A stretch of DNA of 64,000 bases from Melieria omissa (taxonomy: Eukaryota; Arthropoda; Insecta; Diptera; Ulidiidae): NCBI GenBank assembly GCA_963971225.1, contig OZ020269.1, positions 85,970,450-86,034,449 on the forward strand, in the 5' to 3' direction. Position numbers and translations under genes: made by a program. How positions within the stretch are numbered: position 1 is the stretch's first letter; each line of letters starts with the position of its first letter. Shown here piece after piece: positions 46,551-64,000 of the stretch. The notes under the pieces are model-generated. The model did no database searches. It was not told where the DNA came from and saw only the letters and a list, made by a program, of their open reading frames with translations.

Positions 46551-48952
46551 TTGTGTGTTATGAATTTATATTGGGTTTTGTTAACATTTAAATATTTTTT
46601 TAAAGAATATTTTTAGAAAATGTTTCAATAAGTTTTCTACTTTGACCAATTTGTTCCAATCGATGGCTCAAGAAGAAGATCCGTGCTAAAGAATATTCAT
46701 ATTCAGTTGAAGTTTGTAATGTCTACATTAAATTTTTACATACAATTCTGGAATGTAATCGTAGATTCGATATATCCGTCCGCTCTGCTGTTTATCCGAT
46801 GAACTTCAAGGAGTCTAGATACTAAATTGAGTAGTAAGTAGAATTGAAAAAAAATATGGTATACCAACCTTATGAAGAACAAACATTTCTCGTAGACTTT
46901 TCATCGCAACTACCCAATTCTGCATTTTTGTAAGTAAGCTATTCAATTAAAAATAATCGAAAAGCATTGTGTAAAGAATTGTCTTTAACGCAGTATTTGT
47001 TTCCATAACTATTTTGTTTCTTTTTGAAACATAAAAATATGAGTCCCAATGTAGACATTAGAATGAATGAAGAATGCGTCATGTACAGTTTAAGAAGCGG
47101 ATTATTAATTAAAGTGATTAAGAATTTTATTTCAGTATATTAAAAATTGTAAATGAAAGAAAAATTTCCAAAATTCAGTATATTATTTTTTCTTTACTTA
47201 TGGAGAAAAAATTTAAATATAATTAATATATTATACCAAATAACATCTTCACTCGATCTAATGTAATATTTGAATCCTTAAATACATCGTCGGAATCATC
47301 GAAATTTATTGCATTCTTATGCAGCTAACTCGTTAGAAAATCTTTGATTCTGCAGCGAATCAACATCTCTGACTGGGCCATGACTCGCAAATGAGCAATG
47401 AAACTTCAGTGAAAAGCGAATATCAAGCAATTGTTGATTGGCGACAACAAAATTTGATAGAAGGTTTGCTTCCTCTGAAAGATCCGAAAAAATGTAAAGT
47501 CCTAGTCATTGCTTGTCTGTCCTGCAATCAGTTATTTTGATCCACAAGATCCACAAAGTTAATTCAGGTGAAATGAAAATAGATAAGTCTATAGTCTACA
47601 GGAAAAAGTCCCATTCATTGAACACAGAAATAATTTAACTTGTTCCATACACGAGTGTTAATTGTCGTTAATTTCAATATGGCTGGATCTACTATAGTTT
47701 ACATCACTGTCTCACTATCTCATTCACTGAACACCGAAAAAAATCAGTTTTAATTGTGAATAACTTTAAATTTAACCCGCTCGATTTCCTCTCCCAAAAG
47801 TTTAAAACATTTGTTTGGTTTTATTAAGAATAAGTTTTACTTGTATATTGATTTATTGGTTGGTTTTTTACCTTTTGCTTGTATAATTCGTATAATGATT
47901 TGTGTTACATAGTTAAATTTGTGAATGTTTGTATTCGATTTGCGCACACACAATCATACACATATGCGCGCAAGTACATGCTCACATTTACATATATATA
48001 AATATTTTTATGTTTATATAAATAATTTTGGAATTTTACATTGATTTACATACATAAACCTAGAGCGCCGCTGATGTGTATTTGAATGTAATTTCGAAAC
48101 AAAAAATAGTTGCATTTGACATTCGCTGCACTAAATGAGAATTGTGTGCAATGTTTTTGCTTGTCTACTACTTGCTATTGCTGCCAGATATATATGTATA
48201 TACATACACAAAGTAAAAATTTGTGATGTGTAATAGTTTGCTTTTGTTTTGTTTTTTGCTTCTGAATATGTAATGTGTACATTTTGTATACCTTTGCGCA
48301 GTAGGTTTTTGGCTAAAATGTTGCGCTATGTATCAACGACAGTTTATTCGCTTGACAGCTTGTTGCAGCTGTTTAGGAATCATTTTCATACTACAGACGA
48401 GTACATGACTTGGCTACAATGACTACGTATTCAAGTGTTAGGGTTTGTAAAAAACAATTTAAGTGAAATAAGAAAATAATGTTAAAAACACTTAGCCAAT
48501 TGCATGAGATTAAGAAGTAGAAGATTACAATCATAACGACTAAAATCACATAGTACAAGTTGCACAAAAAATTGTTATAAATTAAAGCCAATAATCACAT
48601 GGTACAAAAACTATGTAGTGAGTTTACAGATTTCGTAGGGATGAAAAATACAAAACCTAATATAAATATAAGGAATTGTAAAAAAATAGCACAAAAGTTT
48701 TAAAATAAAATAAAAATTAATACTAAAATGTTAATATGGGCGTTTCACGATGATCCAGCAGATCTGTAAGAGGTAGAAGAGCGTTTTAGAGTTTTAGAAA
48801 AGACATGAAAAACGTACATTTAAAGCAATTGACCAGCAAGAGAGGAGCAATATGCATTTCTATATCGTTTAAGGCATCTTTATAGCATTTCTTATTTATT
48901 TATCTCATACTATATGTATTTGCTAAGCTTGAAGTAGAGTAAACATCGATAG
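46551..48952. other. Gene-free stretch with one dispersed duplication
   Basis: Positions 47434-47645 match 52443-52690. Otherwise this is AT-rich DNA holding TATATATA-rich patches (47980-48020, 48185-48210). The distal 3' end of the KIAA0930-like gene may extend into its right part. Confidence 0.45.
47434..47645 (+). repeat. Dispersed duplication, copy 1
   Basis: Shares AGCAATTGTTGATTG, GGTTTGCTTCCTCTGAAAGA, AAGTCCTAGTCATTG, TTAATTCAGGTGAA and GTCCCATTCATTGAACAC with 52443-52690. This copy has lost about 40 bp in the middle and has several stops in the frame that is open in the other copy. Confidence 0.7.
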
Positions 48953-49188
48953 TTAGTCAACTAAATGCACTAAATACAGTGTCTGTGGACATTTTGAACT
49001 TATTAAACTTAACATTCTTATGGCTGATAGCTTGTGGTACTTAACAACAAGCCATGGCTTATCCGTGTCAACAAGAATTTCGCATTCCAAAAAGGTTTCT
49101 AAAATGTTTACTTTAACCATCAACATGGTAAGCTACATTAAATATCCCTCTCTCTTTCTCTTTCAATGGCCAATTGCGATTATGCATT

Positions 49189-59285
<10,097 letters not shown>

Positions 59286-60223
59286 TCTCTATTACACTTT
59301 TGTTTTTTGTTGCTATTATCTTTTTTTAATATAAAAATTAGTAATCGCAATGTGGTTTCAAGCCACCGTTTGTGCTTGATGATGAAATTCACGGCGACTT
59401 TGGGTGGTTTTTCTGCTTGGCTTGCTTTGACTATTCAGCAGTCTCACTTATTGTCTACATGTAAAAAACGTACACATTTTTATAAAATACATTTTGCAAA
59501 TTGTTGCTAAACCAGTGCAGCATTACGATTTAGTAAAACTCTTTTAAAGCTCGAGAAAGCAACTTGAATTTTTTCTGAATTTGCTAAAGTGAAAAATCCG
59601 TCTGCTCACTGCAGCCGCGCCGAACCGTCTCACTGTCCAACCGCACTCGTACACGCCAACACGCACACAGTCAACATGCCAGCCAGTTAACTTCCACTTT
59701 GCCAGTGTCGCACTCGAATGCTCAAAATGCTTCCAATTTGTACGTGTTTAGTGGGCGGGCGGGCGGAGGTGCTCTGGGGCGGCGGCAATGCTATGATTTC
59801 TAGTCACTTTGTGTATGCGCGCGGCCGCTGTGCGCTCCCGGTGCTCAGCTGTCTGGCGTTGTTGTTTTGTTGTTATTGTCGTCTCCGCTGGTCACACAAA
59901 CAGTAATTCGCAATGTGCTTTCGCTCGGTTTTCTACACTTTTGCTTTTTCCATGGACTTTTGCTGCTGTTGGCGCGTCTACTGCGCAAATATGAACAGCG
60001 GTGGAAGGCACAAAACAACGGAGCGAATAATGAAGTTTTGTTTTGTAAACAAAGGCAGAGGCGGTGCCACACAGCTGATTTGACGTTCTCGCTGCCAGTG
60101 ACAGCTGTTGCGGCAGCTATTCGCCGCTTCAGTGTTGGAAAAGAACGAATGTGCATGGAGTTTGTCATTATCATATCATATCATTAAAATTAGAGAAAAA
60201 ATATATTTAGAACAAAATGTTAC
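59286..60223 (-). promoter_or_regulatory. Likely promoter region of the KIAA0930-like gene
   Basis: The 5' UTR begins at 59286. A GC-rich patch (59600-59700 and 59750-59900) upstream of it fits a TATA-less promoter. No initiator could be fixed. Open frames at 59718-60187 on both strands sit in this GC-rich DNA and have no protein signature. Confidence 0.35.
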
Positions 60224-60227
60224 TTAA

Positions 60228-60316
60228 CCCATTCGCTGCCAAGGACGAGTATACTTGTCTTTGGCAGTGTGTCACACATTGCCAGGACGAGTATACTCGT
60301 CCTACTTTAAATATAT
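60228..60316 (+). mobile_element. End of a TTAA-type (piggyBac-like) element
   Basis: TTAA at 60224-60227 is followed by CCCATTCGCTGCCAAGG and two copies of the palindrome-like GGACGAGTATACTYGTC (60242-60258, 60287-60302). The design, TTAA plus CCC then a subterminal palindrome, matches the elements at 12015 and 31010. The other end was not found; the solo LTR begins directly after this stretch. A decayed relative with CCATTGCCAAAGACGAG lies at 61261. Confidence 0.45.
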
Positions 60317-60775
60317 TGTAACGATGAGACAGTCTGTCTCTGTACAAAGCAGCCGGTCACTGTGCAAGACGCCCTGTTGCTACGCGCCGTGCTATGAATG
60401 CTTTTACGGGCATACTTTTAGGCACGCACTTTAAAGTACAGCGACTTGCTATAGTTCGATCTGGCAATGATGGCCCGCGATAATAACGGAAACTTCTAGT
60501 CCAATTAGAATATGCGCGAATGATCTGTGCGATAACCGGACAGGTATAAAAGGCAGCCGGGTACGGCGCAGCGAGTCAGTCTTGTTTTGGCAAGTGAAGG
60601 TGCCACACAGAGTAATTAAGCCAATAATTAAGTGTAAAGATAGTAAGTGTGAAATTTGTGAAATAAAGGGATTGATGGTTTTTATTGACTGCGTTTGAGA
60701 AATTAAGTGTGTTTTTATTTTGAATTACACAATCCAGAGATACGTACTAGCCCACTAGAAGTAGTATTCGTAACA
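60317..60775 (+). mobile_element. Solo LTR of a Gypsy-like retrotransposon, 459 bp
   Basis: It runs from TGTAACGATG to ATTCGTAACA (TG...CA with short inverted ends) between 4-bp repeats ATAT (60313-60316, 60776-60779). Inside, in the right order, are a TATA box TATAAAAG (60545-60552), an initiator TCAGT about 31 bp downstream (60576-60580) and AATAAA (60662-60667). There is no internal coding DNA or second LTR, so it is a recombination remnant. Confidence 0.85.
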
Positions 60776-63056
60776 ATATTATAACATGTTGGCTTTTGAA
60801 TTAGCAAATTTTTTGTGGCCGCAAACATAAATATAAATATGTAAAAAACTTGAAAAAATTCTACAAATAAAATTTTTTTTTTAAATTATACTTTATTTCT
60901 TATAGCGAATGATCTTTTACAATTAAGCAAAAATCAACTTCATCGTGTATTTATAACAAAATTTTATAGCAACAAAATCACTTATAATACTTTATCTTCA
61001 TGATAGGATTTGTAAAAAAGTCCAATACATAATGGAGGTTTATCAGAAAGTGAACTCAAAATACGGTACACTTCACTTTCTCGTTATCTGCTCATAGACT
61101 GCAATCGACAATAGTGAATAGCTCGCTGTTGCCAAATTGCAGAAAGTTGTGTGTCGCTTCATTGCATTTTCATTACTTTATCCATCTGCGTGAATTCTAA
61201 TTTGTTTTTACTTTTAAACGTACGCAACTACGAAAAAGGATGTGAAGTCCATTTTCCTTCCCATTGCCAAAGACGAGTCTTTGGTTTTATGCTTGCAAAT
61301 GATTATGTATGATAATATATGTGCCCTTACCAAGAAATAACAGAGCTTTTGTAAACAATAACACTCAAAATATAAATGGCAATGGGAATGACTTCATATA
61401 ATTTAGGCTTGGCAACAAATGGCTTAAAAAAATTTCTTTTATGAAACAGAAATCTGTGCCGCAGTAATCAATCGCATTGTTGTGTTATCGAGCATGGCAT
61501 AACCTGGCAAGAAAAATGTGAACGACTTGAACAGCGCAAAATCGTTCAAGAAACTACAGTAACAACAAGTTGGCCAATATGCTCTTCATCAGAGAGCCAC
61601 AATCTTCATCAGAGTTACAGTCAATGTCAGGGCATAATTTCACACCAAATATAAAATTGTGATACTCAAGTCAATAGTTTCAAACTATAGCAACGAGTCA
61701 ATTGTTTGCTTGTCGCTGGCAGGAAAATGTTTAAAATAGTTGGTATAGCTTGTCCACCCTTTTTTTTTATAAAATTGTAGAAACATTGCTTTTATTATTT
61801 ATATTGAAAACTTCAACCAAGACTTTTTATGTTTGTTATTCAATGTCCTCTTGCTGCTATCAAAGAACAAGATCCAACAGTAAGTTCGACACGATTGTCA
61901 TTGATGAGCGAAATATAGTTCCAACGTTATATACAAAATTTGAGTAGCTAAAAAGTTCTACGCCCATTGTTCAACGCCCATGAAATATTGCCAATAGAGT
62001 AATCCGCCTAAATGCGGACGTGGTACAAAGTTTTAATGTTGTACTTTTTATCATTTCGATTCAAATCCAAAATTGGGAAAAGATTTGGCTGATTGTAAGT
62101 TAAAAAAAGTTGGTAAAGTGGCCCTAGATGACAATATAGCCAAACAGTTATGGAGGGAGAGCAAAAAGTTTATTTATTTTCAACATTACGGTTACCTTTT
62201 TGGTTTGAGATTATACAATACTACAAATTACGAAAATCAGGGTCAACAGAACATGCCGTGAGAGACCAGTCCATGTTTTAGCAAAGGGGTTAAAGCAACT
62301 GTTTTTGGTTTCTAAATTATTGTTGTTGTTAAAAAAATTTATTTAACATTACATTTATTTAAATCTTGAATATGTAATTTTATTAGTTTGCTTTGTAAAG
62401 AAGAAAACAGTTTCAAATAGATTAATATTCCACGTTGTTTCACACAAATTCAAATATATTGTATAGTTTTAAATTGTACTTTAGCTTTTCAGTTGATTTT
62501 TTTAATAGTTATAAGTATTTCTGCTCAAATGTTTATTATTTACAGTACTTTCGTTACATGCAAATTAAGCATTTCAAAACTCGACACAATATTTTAATTT
62601 AAATTGAAATTTATAGTATAACTACTAATTACATACACTGCTTTCAGTTTAGTTTACAACCTATACTGTTATTGTATATAGAGTACTTTTCGCTTAAAGC
62701 GAACTTCGACGGACTGGGCAAAATGGTTCGTTTTAACCGAAAGATCGCTTTAAAAGGGGTCCGTAATAAGCGAAAACATAAAGCGCGTACTTTTGAAATT
62801 GGTTCGTTTTAGGCGGAAATTCGTTTTAAACGGATTCGTTACAACCGAAAAGCACTGTGTATTTAAAAAATCAATTGCTCCAAATTCTCCTCTACTTAAT
62901 TTCAGCAAATGCAACCCTTCACCACTGCATGCCACCTGGAATCAGCTGCTCGTTATCATCCGCAATTTCGGTGCATTTTGGTTTAGTAGGAATAAACATT
63001 TTTTATTTCGTGTATGATAAAAACGACCTATTGCCAATTGCAGTTTAGAAAGGAAA
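60776..63056. other. Intergenic stretch with small elements
   Basis: A possible 131-bp element with 12-bp inverted ends TTCCCATTGCCA and TGGCAATGGGAA lies at 61258-61388. At about 61965-62055 is a fragment similar to the repeat unit of 8514-9536 (CGCCCAT, GACGTGGTACAAAGTTTTAATG). TTAA with a G run occurs at 62286-62293. The open frames at 61750-61947 and 62073-62261 have no family features. AT-rich DNA otherwise. Confidence 0.45.
62681..62859. mobile_element. Tc1/mariner-type MITE, 179 bp
   Basis: TA flanks both ends (62679-62680, 62860-62861). The ends GAGTACTTTTCG and CGAAAAGCACTGTG are inverted. The CAGTGCTTTTCGGTT type of end is common among Tc1/mariner MITEs. The interior repeats GGTTCGTTTTA and TTCGTTTTAAACGG. 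It lies about 200 bp upstream of the zinc-finger gene start. Confidence 0.65.
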
Positions 63057-63989
63057 ATGTGTGATGCATTGGCGCTTTTGGAAGATGGCATAGAACTGGA
63101 AAAATATGGCGAAATCTATGCGGCTCCAACGCTTAATGTATTCGTGCTGTCGTGCTTGCGCTGCCAGAATCCATACATGCAACTGCAGGACTTTCTCTGG
63201 CACATACAATGGGAACACGCAGAGACGACGTGCGCAGCCGGCGACAGTGCTCAGGAGGCCACAGTAAAAGTACCAGAGTCCGCGGCACAGCCCACTACAG
63301 CCGACGGGGCCAGTGAAATGCAGCCGGTCAGCAAAGAGTCCAATGTACCACCACAAGCTGTGATATTCAATGAAAATACTATAGGAGCAGAGGACAGCAT
63401 AATAGCGGCCAAGCGCATAACGCTGAGCGACTTGGGTGATACCGACACGGTATCTGAAGTGGATGAAACGACTGTGTCGGTAGCAGGAAAAGACGGGATG
63501 ACGTCGGACATAGTAGAAATGACAGTAGCAGTGGAAGAGAAAACGCCAGAATCCGATGAGGAAGCGATCGACGAAGTACAGTTGATAGATATACAACCTG
63601 AGTTTATAGACATTACTTCTGATGACGAAGACATCAACCCAATTGTATCGGAGAGTGAAGCACACATGCCAGATATTTGCCATAACCTGCTGCCAGAACC
63701 TTTGACAGCATTAAATGACGCCTCAACAAATGCAGTAAATAGCGAACCACACATGCCGACTGCAGCGGTCAATAAATTACCTACTCAAGCCAAGACCGGA
63801 CCAAGGAAAAGAGAGTCGCAGTCTACTGCTAAAATGAAAGCAGCGAAAGCGGTACATCCCTATCAGCCGCATTCTGCACTAAAAGTGCGCTCCTTGGCGG
63901 ATATTCAGAAACTGCTAAGAGAGCGTTTTAAGCAACAGTCCCGCGAAAATAAAAGAGAAGAGGTCAGCTGTTTGGCATGCAATATTTGA
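63057..63989 (+). CDS. Zinc-finger family gene, first exon only (cut by window)
   Basis: Starts ATG in context AAAATG. The first 50 residues are a close match to the gene at 37457: IELEKYGEIYAAPTLNVFV then CLRCQNPY and HIQWEH, a lone C2H2 finger. About 200 acidic, Thr/Ser/Val-rich residues follow, then a Lys-rich stretch (about 235-275). The frame closes at 63989, just before the window ends. AGAAGAG|GTCAGC near 63962 is a possible donor, so the stop is probably intronic and MADF and C-terminal fingers should lie to the right. A separate CXXC (SCLACNI) at the very end may be read-through. Probably nuclear; function unknown. Confidence 0.7.
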   Translation: MCDALALLEDGIELEKYGEIYAAPTLNVFVLSCLRCQNPYMQLQDFLWHIQWEHAETTCAAGDSAQEATVKVPESAAQPTTADGASEMQPVSKESNVPPQAVIFNENTIGAEDSIIAAKRITLSDLGDTDTVSEVDETTVSVAGKDGMTSDIVEMTVAVEEKTPESDEEAIDEVQLIDIQPEFIDITSDDEDINPIVSESEAHMPDICHNLLPEPLTALNDASTNAVNSEPHMPTAAVNKLPTQAKTGPRKRESQSTAKMKAAKAVHPYQPHSALKVRSLADIQKLLRERFKQQSRENKREEVSCLACNI

Positions 63990-64000
63990 CAAATATTTTA

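Noticed and set aside
59718..60187. Small genes on both strands upstream of the KIAA0930-like gene
   Set aside because: Overlapping frames in GC-rich promoter-like DNA, no protein signature or conserved start.
60228..62293. A single 2-kb TTAA-bounded element from 60224 to 62293
   Set aside because: The right edge (GGGGTTAA) shares only a few bases with the left end and lacks the palindrome unit.
63251..63772. 173-codon minus-strand frame
   Set aside because: Antisense shadow of the acidic region of the zinc-finger gene starting at 63057.

Overview
The window is animal nuclear DNA, most likely from a higher fly (Diptera, Brachycera; tephritid-like, though the species cannot be fixed from sequence alone). 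The evidence is AT-rich non-coding DNA, genes split by many 55-75 bp introns with GTAAGT/TTTCAG-type junctions, insect-type gene families, and many Tc1/mariner, piggyBac-, hAT- and retroposon-type insertions. There are no bacterial operons, CRISPR arrays or origins. All exon joins below were built by hand from splice sites and reading phase.

Layout. 1-13294: no gene recognised; a belt of MITEs, retroposons and old tandem repeats. 13422-24171 (+): a ZnT1-like CDF zinc transporter (527 aa) in three coding exons, with a 9 kb first coding intron full of repeats. 25180-26818 (-): a MADF plus C2H2 zinc-finger protein, convergent with the transporter. 26955-27847: an Ac/hAT-like non-autonomous element. 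28932-33731 (+): three tandem four-membrane-segment genes with identical internal exon sizes; a dead mariner nested in a TTAA-flanked MITE lies between the second and third. 34354-41738 (-): a nine-exon F-spondin (Reeler, Spondin_N, TSP1, Kunitz; 775 aa). Its 4.5 kb first intron holds a whole opposite-strand zinc-finger gene (37457-40582, 876 aa). 43613-46550: a dead Tc1-like element, a LINE fragment and a dispersed repeat carrying two clean secondary insertions. 49189-59285 (-): the fly homologue of human KIAA0930 (DUF2045), with a roughly 500-residue disordered insert. 60224-62859: a TTAA-type element end, a solo LTR and further MITEs. 63057-end (+): the first exon of another zinc-finger gene, cut by the window edge.

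Main biological points. (1) The zinc-finger genes at 26.8, 37.5 and 63.1 kb share an N-terminal single-finger box, and the first two also share a MADF-like segment before the C-terminal fingers. They look like one dispersed paralogous family. (2) The three four-TM genes are a young tandem family with a shared upstream motif. (3) The zinc transporter lacks two of the four usual membrane zinc ligands. (4) Several transposon insertions can be dated relative to each other from target duplications and one natural empty site.
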